From positions 1,775,074 through 1,839,073 of the forward strand of contig NZ_MCIF01000002.1 in assembly GCF_003268475.1 (NCBI RefSeq): a stretch of 64,000 nucleotides of DNA. The letters are read 5' to 3'. The notes beneath the pieces are model-generated. The model did no database searches. It saw only the letters and a list, made by a program, of their open reading frames with translations, and was not told the DNA's origin. Made by a program: the position numbers and the translations under genes. This DNA comes from Thermogemmatispora tikiterensis (GTDB lineage Bacteria; Chloroflexota; Ktedonobacteria; Ktedonobacterales; Ktedonobacteraceae). This document shows, one piece after another, positions 1-9,826 of this stretch; positions within the stretch are counted from its first letter, which is position 1, and the number at the start of each line of letters is the position of its first letter.

Positions 1-375
1 ATCTGGATGGATCGTGGCTTTCTTCATCTGCTCAAAACCCTGGGCCATCCGCTGCACACCCTGTTCGCTGAGGGCTATGGCTTCCCGGTGGTCCATTGCC
101 AGCTTGATTTCTGGGAGCCGGCGGCGCTTGATGAGCGCGTGCGCCTGACAACAGCCCTGGTGCGTTTGGGACGAACGAGTCTGACAGTGCGTTACGATTT
201 TGCCCGAATGGAGGCCGATGGCTCTCTGACGCCGCTGGCGCGCGGGGAGAGTGTGCATGTTTATACCCAGCGCGCGACACGCCAGGCCCATGAATTGCCG
301 GCCTGGTTGCGAGCTTTGACCGAGGGCGAGAGCAGGGCGCCGACCGCGCTGCCGCACGAACAGGAGTCCCAGTGA
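1..375 (+). CDS. Acyl-CoA thioesterase, 4HBT/YbgC-like hotdog fold (5' truncated)
   Basis: The reading frame is open to the left edge, and the first visible residues (IWMDRGFLHLLKTLG) match the interior of YbgC-like thioesterases, where a (D/E)R(G/A) segment starts the long hotdog helix. The real start therefore lies outside the window. The core strands follow (YGFPVVHCQLDFWEP, then LTTALVRLGRTSLTVRYDFAR), as expected for this fold. The family hydrolyses acyl-CoA thioesters in the cytoplasm; the substrate cannot be told from sequence. The C-terminal tail (about 30 residues) is polar and not conserved. The fold is well supported; the exact function is inferred. Confidence 0.75.
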   Translation: MWMDRGFLHLLKTLGHPLHTLFAEGYGFPVVHCQLDFWEPAALDERVRLTTALVRLGRTSLTVRYDFARMEADGSLTPLARGESVHVYTQRATRQAHELPAWLRALTEGESRAPTALPHEQESQ

Positions 376-733
376 ACGGGGAGCTTCTTTTCGCTCGCGT
401 GAGCTTTCCCCTTCGCTCCAGGTCCAGAGGCTGAAGTGATCCTTTTTGAACAAAAGCTATCACAATAGCGGCCCTGCTGAGGGTTCACTGCTCCCTCTCA
501 TCCCGAGGGATCTATTCCTCTTACATGGCCTGGCAGCGCTTTTTAAGAGGACGCAGCACGTTTTTAGGTGCACTCAGCGTTACATCAGAATTCCGTGGAG
601 AATTCAGGGCCTACTATGTTATAATACCCCTCGAATGAGTCTTCCATTGACACAGTGTAATACGTAGTACAGCTCTCCTACATTCCTATACGAGATTGCC
701 CGTTTCCAGGAGAGGATAGAGAGAGGAGCCTTG
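376..733 (+). promoter_or_regulatory. Intergenic region with extended -10 promoter for ftsH
   Basis: No gene is visible between the thioesterase stop and ftsH. A perfect extended -10 element lies at 617-625 (TG, one base, then TATAAT at 620-625), with no good -35, as is usual for extended -10 promoters. Transcription would start near 632, giving a leader of about 100 bases. The ftsH Shine-Dalgarno (GAGAGGAG, 721-728) follows. Confidence 0.5.
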
Positions 734-2746
734 ATGCCAAGTACTGGGAAATGGCTCAGAAACAGCCTGCTATGGCTGCTACTGGCAATCGCCATTGTCC
801 TGATCCTCGTTGTCTTCTTCCGCCCCCAGAGCGGCGCTAAAACAGTGACGGTTTCCACCCTCCTGAGCCATCTGAAGGCGGATTTGCACAATGGGGTTCA
901 GGATACGTTAAACGTCGGAACGAATACCCTCACCTTGACGCGGGGTGCCACTTCTTCGGCTCAGCGCGAGGTCGCTAATATCAACGATTCGTTCGATATT
1001 ACCCGCGTGCTGCGGGATAATGACATCGATTACACCAACAATCGCTTGCTGACCCTGCAGTACGAGGCGCCAAGTTCGCTGGGTGCGTGGTTGAATCTCC
1101 TCGGGGGCCTCATTCCCTTCGTGTTGATCGCTGTGATCGTCATTATCTTGCTACGCCAGGCTCAGGGCACCAATAACCAGGCGCTCTCGTTCGGCAAGAG
1201 CCGCGCGCGCATGTTCCTGGGCAATAAGCCTACGGTGACCTTCGCCGATGTAGCCGGCGTGGATGAGGCGAAGCAGGAGCTGCAAGAGATCGTCGAGTTT
1301 CTGAAGTATCCTGATAAGTTTGCCGCCCTCGGGGCCCGCATTCCCAAGGGTCTGCTGCTGGTGGGACCGCCCGGCACGGGGAAAACCCTGATCGCTCGGG
1401 CCGTAGCCGGTGAGGCCGGCGTGCCATTCTTCAGCATCAGCGGCTCGGAGTTCGTGGAGATGTTCGTCGGTGTGGGGGCGAGCCGGGTGCGCGATCTCTT
1501 CGAGCAGGCGAAGCGTAACAGTCCCTGTATTGTCTTCGTCGATGAGATCGATGCGGTGGGGCGCCAGCGCGGCGCTGGTCTGGGCGGCTCGCACGATGAG
1601 CGCGAGCAGACGCTCAACCAGATTCTGGTGGAAATGGATGGCTTTGATTCGAGCACCAATGTGATTGTGATTGCGGCCACCAACAGACCGGACGTGCTTG
1701 ATCCAGCCTTGCTTCGCCCCGGTCGCTTCGATCGCCAGGTGGTGCTCGATCGCCCCGACATCCGCGGTCGCATGGCTATTCTGCAGGTCCACGCTCGCGG
1801 CAAGCCGCTGGAGAAAGATGTCTCTCTGGAGACGATTGCTCGCCAGACTCCAGGCTTCTCTGGGGCAGATCTGGCCAACCTGCTCAATGAGGCCGCCATT
1901 CTGGCTGCTCGACGCAACCGTCGGACTATCAGCATGAAGGAGCTGGAGGAGGCCATCGACCGGGTGGTAGCAGGGCCAGCGCGTAAGAGCCGCATTATTA
2001 GTGAGCGCGAGAAGGCGATTACAGCCTACCACGAGGTCGGGCATGCCCTGGTGGCGCGCATGCTGCCCAATACTGACCCGGTGCATAAGGTCTCAATTGT
2101 GGCTCGTGGCCAGGCCGGCGGCTTCACAATGCTGCTACCAACAGAGGACCGCTATCTGTGGAGCAAGTCGCAGTTCGAGGATATGCTAGCCTACGCCCTC
2201 GGTGGCCATGTCGCTGAGTTGATTATCTTCGGCGAGGTGACGACTGGCGCCTCTAACGACATCGAGCGCGTGACCAAGATCGCCCGCTCGATGGTCACCG
2301 AGTACGGCATGAGCAGCCTGATCGGCCCTGTGGCCCTCGGCCATAAAGAGGAGCTGGTCTTCCTCGGTCGCGATTTCAATGAGCAGCGCAACTACAGTGA
2401 GGAAACGGCGCGCGAGATTGATATGGAGGTGCGCCGGATCGTCCAGGAGGCTTTCAACAAGGCCTATCAGGTGCTGTCTCAGAATAAGAAGCGCCTGATC
2501 ATGATCAGCGAACGTCTGATTAAGGAAGAGACTCTGGAGGGGCCAACCTTCGAAGCGCTCTTCAATCAACCAATCCAAGAGGATGAGTACGAGTCTCCCT
2601 CAATCCTCGCTGGCACGCCAGACGTCCGCGATACCCGCTTCAACGGCAAGCGGGATGACGTAAGCCGCCTGCCTGATACGCTCTTTCCTTCGCTACCTTC
2701 GGGCTTCCAGTCCTCATCTCACGGTGAGGGAAACCGCGAGCCGTAA
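734..2746 (+). CDS. ftsH: ATP-dependent zinc metalloprotease FtsH
   Basis: Membrane-anchored AAA+ protease that extracts and degrades membrane and regulatory proteins. Two membrane segments (residues about 12-30 and 118-140) flank a small extracytoplasmic domain. The AAA module has Walker A GPPGTGKT at 211-218, Walker [13 protein letters not shown], and the second region of homology [21 protein letters not shown]. The zinc site is HEVGH (433-437), a Val-for-Ala change from the usual HEAGH, with the third ligand Asp in SNDIERVT. Length (670 aa) is normal. A TTG lies directly before the ATG at 734; the ATG is better spaced from the Shine-Dalgarno. The last 60 residues are polar and variable. 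Function is certain. Confidence 0.97.
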   Translation: MPSTGKWLRNSLLWLLLAIAIVLILVVFFRPQSGAKTVTVSTLLSHLKADLHNGVQDTLNVGTNTLTLTRGATSSAQREVANINDSFDITRVLRDNDIDYTNNRLLTLQYEAPSSLGAWLNLLGGLIPFVLIAVIVIILLRQAQGTNNQALSFGKSRARMFLGNKPTVTFADVAGVDEAKQELQEIVEFLKYPDKFAALGARIPKGLLLVGPPGTGKTLIARAVAGEAGVPFFSISGSEFVEMFVGVGASRVRDLFEQAKRNSPCIVFVDEIDAVGRQRGAGLGGSHDEREQTLNQILVEMDGFDSSTNVIVIAATNRPDVLDPALLRPGRFDRQVVLDRPDIRGRMAILQVHARGKPLEKDVSLETIARQTPGFSGADLANLLNEAAILAARRNRRTISMKELEEAIDRVVAGPARKSRIISEREKAITAYHEVGHALVARMLPNTDPVHKVSIVARGQAGGFTMLLPTEDRYLWSKSQFEDMLAYALGGHVAELIIFGEVTTGASNDIERVTKIARSMVTEYGMSSLIGPVALGHKEELVFLGRDFNEQRNYSEETAREIDMEVRRIVQEAFNKAYQVLSQNKKRLIMISERLIKEETLEGPTFEALFNQPIQEDEYESPSILAGTPDVRDTRFNGKRDDVSRLPDTLFPSLPSGFQSSSHGEGNREP

Positions 2747-2961
2747 CCAGCCTTACAGCCCAGGCCGCTCTCCTCTTGCTGGTGGGGCCGAGGCTGTCGG
2801 CTGGGCACTGCAGGCAAGCGGTGGGTGGGCCAGGCTAGCTTGCCTGTGCGCCCGCCCCCACTGCGGCCTGGCTTGGACCGGCCAGTGCGCTTGCCACCTT
2901 ATCTCTCCGCCCTACCAGGATCTGGTAGCTCTGCGCTACCCGCAGGTAGTAGACTCGTACA

Positions 2962-3597
2962 TCAGTCGCAGTGCCCGCTGAGCAGATCGCTATAGGAGTA
3001 GGGTACTACTGGTAGGCGATCCAGCTCTAGCAGCGAGATGAGCGCAGAATGCTCAGCGCTGGCCTCGCCGGGTGTGATCTTCTCGTCGATGACAGTCTCT
3101 AGTTCGACAAAGGAACCAAGATCTTTGACTTCATCCAGATGGATGCGCGTATGCCCATAGCGATAGAAGCGGCGCGTCTTCTCAACGACTACCAGGACTC
3201 CCAGAGCCGACGAAAGCAAGGCCCGGAGAACGATTGGCTCGCTCACAGGATAGACCAAATACTCGCAGGTACGCGTCCCCGCCCGCTCCTGCCGGAGCGA
3301 GGAGATAAGGAGCGCTCCCTCTCTACCGCCTTCACGGCCTCCCTCGGCTGCTTCCTGACCCCGCGCTCGTTCCCCCGCAGTTTTGTTCATTGCCACGTCG
3401 ACTACGCTGGCCGTGGCCACAATTTCGTCTTCGCGCCACCACTCGCGTAACTTAAGGCGAGCATGGGTTGCCAAGAAGTAAGTATCGCGCTGCTTCACAG
3501 TGCGTACATAGGTCGCTCCGGCGCTGCAGGCCAGTGCTTCTACCTGCTGGAGCGTCATGGCACCGAGACAGCGGACTTTTAATTCCAGGTTTTGCAC
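2962..3597 (-). CDS. CYTH-domain protein (class IV adenylate cyclase-like)
   Basis: The protein opens with QNLELKVR, the first strand of the CYTH tunnel fold. It has N where the general ExExK motif has its first E, as in the NiEiK subgroup annotated as class IV adenylate cyclases. Charged strands follow as expected: RLKLREWW, EKTRRFYRYGHTRIHLDEV and GSFVELETVI. CYTH enzymes bind triphosphates with two metals; members are cyclases, thiamine triphosphatases or tripolyphosphatases, and the activity here is open. A Gly/Glu/Arg-rich low-complexity insert sits mid-protein. I prefer the GTG at 3597, which has GGAAGGA upstream and starts at the first conserved strand; an ATG at 3639 would add 14 residues and has no clear ribosome site. 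Confidence 0.75.
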   Translation of the reverse strand: MQNLELKVRCLGAMTLQQVEALACSAGATYVRTVKQRDTYFLATHARLKLREWWREDEIVATASVVDVAMNKTAGERARGQEAAEGGREGGREGALLISSLRQERAGTRTCEYLVYPVSEPIVLRALLSSALGVLVVVEKTRRFYRYGHTRIHLDEVKDLGSFVELETVIDEKITPGEASAEHSALISLLELDRLPVVPYSYSDLLSGHCD

Positions 3598-4158
3598 GGT
3601 CAGGCTATCCTTCCAGCTAGAGTCTCCTATGTTCTTCATTATACCGCCACGAGCACTTCACTGATAAGAGCCAGCCACTGCGCTGATAGCGGCACCAGGA
3701 CCAAGGCTTTACAAGGATTGCCCCCCGCACTATACTATTCAGCAAAGGTCGTGCGGCACGCACCGCGCGCCTCACAGGTTGGCCTGCCTGACACCAGCCA
3801 GATAGATAGCTCTGGCCCGACTTGCTCCTCTCTGGCCTCGCGCAAGCCGGCCAGGAGGCTGGCCTCCGCGGTGATCAGCGTGCGACAAGCGCGGCCTCTA
3901 TCCAGAGCCGGTGTCTGGCTGCCGCCGGTTTTCTTTTTTTGCTCAAGATCCTCTTTCACCACTATTAACCGGGCAGGAACGTCTCCCCCTGCTGGGGGAA
4001 CGCGGAGTGTTGTCTAGCTAGAGGGAAGAGCAGCAGGGAAAGGGTCCTTCGCATCTCCCTCAGCCCCGTTACCTATCCGGGGAAAGGCGCGGCGGCTCAC
4101 TCTGGCAACAAGCAAGCTGCCGAGCCGCCAGCTCTAGCTGTATCAGGAGGGACGACCA
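3598..4158. other. Intergenic region upstream of argJ
   Basis: About 560 bases between the divergent CYTH gene and argJ. No coding region is supported. I looked for a T-box or other arginine-responsive leader and did not see the conserved T-box sequence. The only strong signal is the AGGAGG ribosome site at 4145-4150 of argJ. Confidence 0.5.
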
Positions 4159-5370
4159 TTGACTGAGCAATTCCGTGAGGTAGACCTCTGTGTCACTGCT
4201 CCGCGCGGCTTCCGCGCAGGAGCTGTTGCCTGCGGTATCAAATCCGATGCGGCGATCAAAGACCTGGCGATCCTGGCCTCGGATGTCCCTTGCGTCGCCG
4301 CCGGTACCTTTACAACGAGCCGCACCCCCGCCGCCCCTGTGCTGCTCTGCCGGGAGTATCTGCGCGGCGGTAAGGCTCAGGCGGTGGTGGTCAACAGCGG
4401 CAATGCAAACTGCGCCACCGGCGAGCAGGGTCTGCGCAATGCCTATCGCATGTCCGAGCTGGCCGCCGCTCGCTTAGGTATCCCGAAGGAGCTGGTGCTC
4501 TGCTCTTCGACGGGTATCATTGGCCGGCAATTGCCTATGGAGAAGATTGAGCGGGGCATCACGGCTATTGAGCTGAGTAGCGACAGCGGCAACGATTTCG
4601 CCGAGGCCATTCTGACGACCGATACACGCCACAAGCGCATCGCTCTGGAATTCGAGATCGAGGGCCACACCGTGCGTCTGGGTGGAGCAACCAAGGGCGC
4701 CGGGATGATCTACCCAAATATGGCGACCATGCTCTGCTATTTGACAACTGATGTCGCTGTCGAGCAAGCCTGGTTACAAGAAGAGCTGCGGGCCGCCGTA
4801 GCGGACTCGTTCAATATGATCTCTGTCGACGGCGATATGTCGACGAACGATACCTGTCTGCTCCTTGCCAATGGCCTGGCGGGTAACACGCCGCTCAATG
4901 GGGCCCATCCCGAGGCTGGACGCTTCCGCGAGGCGCTGCGTCGCGTGACCACCTATCTGGCCCGTGAGATCGCCCGTGACGGGGAGGGCGCGACCAAGCT
5001 GATGACGGTCCACGTGCGCGGCGCGCGCGACCGAGCCGATGCGATCAAGGCGGCCCGCGGCATCACGCTTTCTCCTCTCTGGCAGTGCGCTCTGGCTGGA
5101 GGCGACCCTAACTGGGGGCGAATTGTCGCCGCTCTCGGCGCCAGCGGCTGTACGCTTGACCCCGATCGTTTCGATATTTTTATCGGTCCTGTCCAGGTGG
5201 TGCAGCAGGGAGGAGCCGCCTCTTACGATGAAGCGGCGGCCCGCTCCGTGATGGCCGCCAGCGAGGTAACCATTACGATTGATCTGCACCTGGGAGAGGC
5301 AGAGGCCACAGCCTGGGGTTGCGACCTGACCCACGGTTATATTGATGAGAATACACTCTATACGCGTTAA
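4159..5370 (+). CDS. argJ: Bifunctional glutamate N-acetyltransferase / N-acetylglutamate synthase ArgJ
   Basis: Moves the acetyl group from N-acetylornithine to glutamate, closing the acetyl cycle of arginine synthesis; some members also use acetyl-CoA. The hallmark is the self-cleavage site KGAGMIYPNMATML, in which Thr190 is the predicted nucleophile that splits the precursor into alpha and beta chains. Other conserved parts are VVVNSGNANC and GGDPNWGRI. The start is TTG, supported by a full AGGAGG eight bases upstream and by normal family length (403 aa). argD follows after 65 bases on the same strand, so the two are probably cotranscribed. Whether it is mono- or bifunctional cannot be read from sequence. 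Confidence 0.96.
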   Translation: MTEQFREVDLCVTAPRGFRAGAVACGIKSDAAIKDLAILASDVPCVAAGTFTTSRTPAAPVLLCREYLRGGKAQAVVVNSGNANCATGEQGLRNAYRMSELAAARLGIPKELVLCSSTGIIGRQLPMEKIERGITAIELSSDSGNDFAEAILTTDTRHKRIALEFEIEGHTVRLGGATKGAGMIYPNMATMLCYLTTDVAVEQAWLQEELRAAVADSFNMISVDGDMSTNDTCLLLANGLAGNTPLNGAHPEAGRFREALRRVTTYLAREIARDGEGATKLMTVHVRGARDRADAIKAARGITLSPLWQCALAGGDPNWGRIVAALGASGCTLDPDRFDIFIGPVQVVQQGGAASYDEAAARSVMAASEVTITIDLHLGEAEATAWGCDLTHGYIDENTLYTR

Positions 5371-5435
5371 CTCGCCAGCGCGTCCGCTCGCTCGCCAACA
5401 GCAGCAGGTCCGCGGCAGAATAAGGAGCTTGACCG

Positions 5436-6665
5436 ATGACGACACCTATGTTGAAACGCGACTGGATCGCGCTTGAGCAGAAATACTACCAGGCCACTTT
5501 CAAACGCCAGCCGGTAACGTTTATCCGTGGCCAGGGCATTCGCGTCTGGGATACAGAGGGACGCGAGTATCTGGACTTTGTAGCTGGGATCGCGGTGAAT
5601 GTCCTTGGGCACTGCCATCCTGCGGTGGTGCAGGCCGTCCAGGAGCAGGCAGCGCAACTGATCCATGTCTCTAACCTGTACTACAATACGCGTCAGATCG
5701 AGCTGGCCGAGCAGCTGGCTCTGCTCAGCGGCGGGATGCGCTCGTTCTTTAGCAACAGCGGCGCGGAGGCCAATGAGGGAGCTATCAAGCTGGCCCGGAA
5801 GTTTGGCCGCCTGCATCGCAACGGCGCCTATGAAATCATTAGCATGGAGCGCAGCTTTCACGGGCGCACGCTGGCCACAACGGCAGCCACTGGCCAAGCC
5901 CATTATCAGGAGACCTGGAAGCCCCTGCCAGATGGCTTTAAGCAGGTCCCCTTCAACGATCTCGATGCTCTCAAGGCAGCAACCAGCGAGAAGACGGTCG
6001 GGATCTTGCTGGAGTCGGTCCAGGGTGAGGGCGGGATCTGGCCAGCCACCAGGGAGTTTCTGCAGGGTGTACGCCGCTGGTGCGACGAGCAGAATCTGGT
6101 GATGATCTGCGACGAGGTCCAGGCAGGCATGGGACGAACGGGCAAGTTCTTTGGTTTCGAGCACTACGGCGTGATGCCCGATATCATTACGCTGGCTAAG
6201 GGCCTGGCCGGCGGCGTGCCGATTGGTGCCATGCTGACCGGGCGCCGCACTGATTTGTTCGTGCCCGGTGACCACGGCTCGACGTTCGGGGGGAATCCCC
6301 TGGCCTGTGCTGCCGCTTTAGCCACACTGAAGACCATCCAGGAGGAGCGCCTGGTCGAGAATGCCGCGCGCATGGGCGAGTACTGGCACGAGAAACTACA
6401 GGCCCTCTGCCAGAAGTACGATTTTATTGCGAATCCGCGCGGCATCGGCCTGATGCGCGCCGTGGAGGTTAAATACGATCTGGCGCCGGCGATCGTCGAT
6501 CAGGCTCTTAAGCATGGTCTGCTGCTGAATAACCTGGGGAACGCCACTCTGCGTATGGTGCCACCACTCATCTTAACACGAGCCGATATCGATGAGGCCG
6601 CCCAACGCCTCGATCGCGCCCTCGAGGATGTGTCTCTTCAGCGCGGAGTTGCCGCGCAGTCCTGA
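5436..6665 (+). CDS. argD: Acetylornithine aminotransferase ArgD
   Basis: PLP-dependent class III aminotransferase that converts N-acetylglutamate semialdehyde to N-acetylornithine, the step before ArgJ. Visible marks are SNSGAEANEGAIKLARK for phosphate binding, CDEVQAGMGRTGKFF, and TLAKGLAGGVPIGAM with the Schiff-base lysine at K255. GSTFGGNPLACAAAL closes the active site. Length (409 aa) is usual. The ATG has AAGGAG eight bases upstream. The pairing with argJ supports ArgD over a GABA or lysine-pathway aminotransferase, although ArgD enzymes often also serve in lysine synthesis. Confidence 0.95.
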   Translation: MTTPMLKRDWIALEQKYYQATFKRQPVTFIRGQGIRVWDTEGREYLDFVAGIAVNVLGHCHPAVVQAVQEQAAQLIHVSNLYYNTRQIELAEQLALLSGGMRSFFSNSGAEANEGAIKLARKFGRLHRNGAYEIISMERSFHGRTLATTAATGQAHYQETWKPLPDGFKQVPFNDLDALKAATSEKTVGILLESVQGEGGIWPATREFLQGVRRWCDEQNLVMICDEVQAGMGRTGKFFGFEHYGVMPDIITLAKGLAGGVPIGAMLTGRRTDLFVPGDHGSTFGGNPLACAAALATLKTIQEERLVENAARMGEYWHEKLQALCQKYDFIANPRGIGLMRAVEVKYDLAPAIVDQALKHGLLLNNLGNATLRMVPPLILTRADIDEAAQRLDRALEDVSLQRGVAAQS

Positions 6666-6751
6666 TTGTCCTGACTGCGTCTCCTTTGCTCGCAGCCAGC
6701 AGCCTCACCGGCCACCGGCATGAAGCGCGCCGGCGGCTGTTGGCTGTGCGT

Positions 6752-6778
6752 AGCGCTCCTGGGAAGACCAGGAGCGCT
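6752..6778. terminator. Hairpin between convergent argD and methyltransferase genes
   Basis: A perfect 11-bp inverted repeat (AGCGCTCCTGG at 6752-6762 and CCAGGAGCGCT at 6768-6778, five-base loop) sits where the two convergent genes meet, one base into the stop codon of the minus-strand gene. No T-run follows on either side, so it may end transcription in both directions or only protect 3' ends. Confidence 0.45.
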
Positions 6779-7710
6779 CAAGTTGCAGGGACCACGGCCA
6801 GATAGCCGACCACCTCGTAGCCGCGGCCCGGTCGCTCAGCGGTCGGCAGATCACTCAGCCACTCCCAGCGCCGTTCGGCCAGCACCGTAAAAGTCTGGCG
6901 CACCAGATCAAAGAAGGCGTAGGGGACCAGCGGTAACTCACGCCGTACCGGCCCTCCTTGACTCATCTCACCCTCTTTAAAGAGGAAGCCCCGCACGTCG
7001 CTGAGCAGGACGATCAGCCCACCCGGCTCGACCAGGTCGCGCAAGAGGTGCAAATGGGCCGCAATGACCCGCAGGCGGAAGTGCTGGGCAGCCTCCTGAT
7101 AGCGGCGATGACGCTCCTGCGTTCCCAGATGGCGCGCGGCTCGCTGCTGCACGGTGTCGAGGAGATCAAGCAAGGGATAACTGAAGAGCTGGGAGAGCAC
7201 CAGCGAGCTGATGGCCAGACCAAAGGTCGCACGCGGGAGGCCCTCAATCTGGGGCGGGTCGGGCACAGGACAGTCATCCAGAACGGCAGCCAGACGGTCC
7301 CAGAGCGCTGAGGCCTCCCCCTGCACCAATTTACGCCAGGGGAGCAGGCGCAACCGCTCCTGCAGCAGGGCGCTGACGCCTCCAGTCAGGTCACAGGTCA
7401 GCAACTGCACCCGGGCTTGCAAGGAGGCAGCAGGCAACCCAGCCCGCGCCTGCAGCAGAGCCGTTCGATCCAGGTCGACAAGGACCACCTCATCCGCCGC
7501 GCGCGCGAGCTTCTCCAGTGGGACTTCGGTGCAGGCTCCTGCCCCCAGTACGGCAATGCCCTGCGAAAGAGCCGGCGAGCGTCGCCCCAGAGCTTCCAGC
7601 ATCAGGGTAGCACACTGCTCCAGGTGCTGCGGTGCATGCTCTTGCAGCCAGCGACGGCGCGCGGGCCCCTGTGTTTGGGCATTATTGTAAGGTAGCGAAT
7701 CGATACGCAC
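6778..7710 (-). CDS. Class I SAM-dependent methyltransferase-like protein, unknown substrate
   Basis: A Rossmann methyltransferase core is visible: motif I as GIAVLGAGACTEVPL, then motif II DEVVLVDLD with the acidic residue that holds the SAM ribose, and a later LVEPGGLIVLLSDVRGF resembling the motif VI region. The N-terminal 45 residues are helical and Arg-rich. I do not recognise a specific family. It stands alone on the minus strand, convergent with argD and about 65 bases downstream of the enoyl-CoA hydratase, so cotranscription with that gene is possible. Catalytic activity is unproven. Confidence 0.6.
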   Translation of the reverse strand: MRIDSLPYNNAQTQGPARRRWLQEHAPQHLEQCATLMLEALGRRSPALSQGIAVLGAGACTEVPLEKLARAADEVVLVDLDRTALLQARAGLPAASLQARVQLLTCDLTGGVSALLQERLRLLPWRKLVQGEASALWDRLAAVLDDCPVPDPPQIEGLPRATFGLAISSLVLSQLFSYPLLDLLDTVQQRAARHLGTQERHRRYQEAAQHFRLRVIAAHLHLLRDLVEPGGLIVLLSDVRGFLFKEGEMSQGGPVRRELPLVPYAFFDLVRQTFTVLAERRWEWLSDLPTAERPGRGYEVVGYLAVVPAT

Positions 7711-7775
7711 AGCAGACCAACGAACGAGAAGACCTCACATTTATCCCCACAGCCCACCCGGTACGGGCCGCGAGC

Positions 7776-8573
7776 CTACTGTCCGCTATAGCGCGGCGGG
7801 CGCTTCTCACGGAAGGCCGCCACGCCCTCACGATGATCTGCGGTCTCAATAGCGATCTCCTGCAGCTCGCCCTCCAGACGCAGCACCGTCTCCAGATCGC
7901 TGTTCGCCGCCGTATTGAGCAGCTGCTTGATCAGCCCATAGGCCCGAGTTGGCCCCTGCGCCAGCCGGCGGGCCAGGGCCCGCGTGGCCTCCTCGAACTC
8001 AGCATCGGGCACACAGCGATTGACCAGCCCGAGGCGCTCAGCTTCAGGCCCAGCGACCTCGTCGGCCAGCATCGCCAGCTCCAGCGCCTTGCCAAGCCCA
8101 ACCAGGCGCGTCAGGAAGAAGCCTCCCCCCGCATCAGGGATCAAGCCGATGCGCGCAAAGGCCTGCAGAAAGCGGGCATTTTCCGAGGCAATGCGCAGAT
8201 CACAAGCCAGCGCCAGACTACAAGAAGCCCCCGCCGCCACACCACGTACAGCGGCAATCACCGGTTTCTGCATCTCGCGGATGCAGCGGATCACACGATG
8301 GTACTTCTGTAGATGCTCGCTCACACGGCCTCGGCGCTCGCCCGCGGCCCGCGCTTCAAAGGCGCGCAGGTCCTGACCGGAACCAAAAGCTCCTCCGGCC
8401 CCAGTCAGTACGACACAGCGCACAGCGGCATCGGCGGCAGCCTCCTCCAGGACCGCAGCCAGTTCTTCGAGCATGCGATCATTGAAAGCGTTACGTACTT
8501 CAGGACGATTAAAAGCAATCGTCAGCACGCCCTCTGCCTGGTCGACAAGCAGATGTTGGAACGACTTCTGCAT
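7776..8573 (-). CDS. Enoyl-CoA hydratase/isomerase, PaaG-like
   Basis: Crotonase-fold enzyme. The oxyanion hole segments are AFGSGQDLRAFEAR and AAVRGVAAGASCSLALACD. The second catalytic position reads GLIPDAGGGFFLTRLVG, with the Asp typical of PaaG-type isomerases in place of the usual hydratase Glu. A 2-(1,2-epoxyphenyl)acetyl-CoA isomerase-like or related acyl-CoA isomerase role is therefore more likely than a plain hydratase. No other phenylacetate genes are nearby, so the pathway is open. The ATG at 8573 is chosen because AAGGAG lies about ten bases upstream; a TTG at 8600 would overlap that ribosome site. Confidence 0.85.
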   Translation of the reverse strand: MQKSFQHLLVDQAEGVLTIAFNRPEVRNAFNDRMLEELAAVLEEAAADAAVRCVVLTGAGGAFGSGQDLRAFEARAAGERRGRVSEHLQKYHRVIRCIREMQKPVIAAVRGVAAGASCSLALACDLRIASENARFLQAFARIGLIPDAGGGFFLTRLVGLGKALELAMLADEVAGPEAERLGLVNRCVPDAEFEEATRALARRLAQGPTRAYGLIKQLLNTAANSDLETVLRLEGELQEIAIETADHREGVAAFREKRPPRYSGQ

Positions 8574-8684
8574 GGCTTTCTTTGCTCCTTCCCTCAACAA
8601 GGGGCACAGGCCTCGTTGCCGATTAAGGTCACCAGTCAGCTTGTACAGGCTCGCAGAGCACGCGAATTGAGGTAGGTGCGGCGC

Positions 8685-9722
8685 TCAGACACGACTCAGC
8701 AAGGGGAGATCGAGCATAAGCACCTCCAGCGCGGCCCGCGGGTTCACATTCTGGTCGAGCGCCTCTAGAGTTCGCAAGATTGCATAAATCATGTGACGTG
8801 CGCCAGCAGCACCAAGCAGAGCTGTCTGCTTTTGGAGCAGCTCACGCATATCAACATTGACAATCAGATCCTGTCCCCCACTGGCCATCAGTAAGACATC
8901 GCGCCACCAGAGCAGCCACAACTCCAACAGCTGGCGCAGCCGCTCAGGCTCCCCACTCAGTCGCTGGGCGATCGCAAAGCGCTCTGCCCGCCCCTGCCCG
9001 GGCAAGCGCGCCAGCAGTTCCAGCTGTTCACGCCGCTCCACGAGCAGCTGCTCATCTTCTACAGCCCGTACGGCCCAGCCCATACGCCCTGAAGCCAGGG
9101 CAGCAATCAGCTCAGCCTCCGCCGGCTCGACCTCCCAGTAGCTTTCCAGAGCCTGACGGATCTGAGCAGTGCTCAACAGGTGGAGCGGGATATGCTGCAC
9201 ACGCGAGAGGATGGTCGGCAGGAGCAAGCCTCGCTCAGGAGCGGTCAGCAACAAGACTACCCCTGGCTCCGGCTCTTCCAACGTCTTCAGTAGGCAGTTG
9301 GCCGCCTGGGAATTCATCTCATGTGCACCCAAAATCAGGAAGATCTTATAGCGACCCTCCAGAGCGTGCCGGGCCGCCTCAGATTGCAGAGCGCGGATCT
9401 GATCAATGAGAATGAATTGCTTGTCGGGAGGACGAGCGACTACATGGACATCGGGATGATTGCCATGCAGCACCTTCCGGCAGGCCAGACAACGCTGACA
9501 GGGATTGAGCGGGGCCTGTCGCGGATCAGGGCCACCCATACACAGCAAGGCTTGAGCAAAGCGCTGTGCTAAGAGCGTCTTCCCAATCTGATCAGGGCCA
9601 GTAAACAGATAGGCATGGCGCACTTGCTGCGAGGCCAAGGCCCGTCGCAGGCGCTCCAGGGCATGCTCATGTCCGATGATCCCCCAACCGTGCGCGGCTG
9701 CCTCAAGAGCTGTCACAGTCAT
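8685..9722 (-). CDS. holB: DNA polymerase III subunit delta' (clamp loader)
   Basis: AAA+ clamp-loader subunit. The N-terminus has GWGIIGHEHALERLRRAL and a P-loop GPDQIGKTLLAQRFA. The zinc module CQRCLACRKVLHGNHPD follows, then the sensor region NCLLKTLEEPEPGVVLLL and the SRC-like segment ILSRVQHIPLHLL. The SRC-like signature and the length (345 aa) fit delta' rather than DnaX. The ATG at 9722 begins at the conserved N-terminus; an in-frame TTG at 9755 would add 11 residues. Neither has a strong ribosome site. Confidence 0.88.
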   Translation of the reverse strand: MTVTALEAAAHGWGIIGHEHALERLRRALASQQVRHAYLFTGPDQIGKTLLAQRFAQALLCMGGPDPRQAPLNPCQRCLACRKVLHGNHPDVHVVARPPDKQFILIDQIRALQSEAARHALEGRYKIFLILGAHEMNSQAANCLLKTLEEPEPGVVLLLTAPERGLLLPTILSRVQHIPLHLLSTAQIRQALESYWEVEPAEAELIAALASGRMGWAVRAVEDEQLLVERREQLELLARLPGQGRAERFAIAQRLSGEPERLRQLLELWLLWWRDVLLMASGGQDLIVNVDMRELLQKQTALLGAAGARHMIYAILRTLEALDQNVNPRAALEVLMLDLPLLSRV

Positions 9723-9826
9723 GGTTTTATTATCGTAGCAGAAAGAGCGCCTCAAGGCAAGGCGGAACAGCCTTCACGCACTTCTGCGAGTGCTGCCATG
9801 ACCCATCCTGCTTCAGTTCGCCTGAG

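Noticed and set aside
1151..2086. A 311-codon open frame on the minus strand inside ftsH
   Set aside because: It is antisense to a certain gene. In GC-rich genes a frame opposite the coding frame is often open. No ribosome site or family match is visible. The same applies to similar long antisense frames inside other genes such as 38284-39066 and 56104-57144.
3640..4158. T-box or arginine-responsive leader upstream of argJ
   Set aside because: The conserved T-box AGGGUGGNACCGCG sequence and a specifier stem could not be found; only general GC-rich pairing is present.
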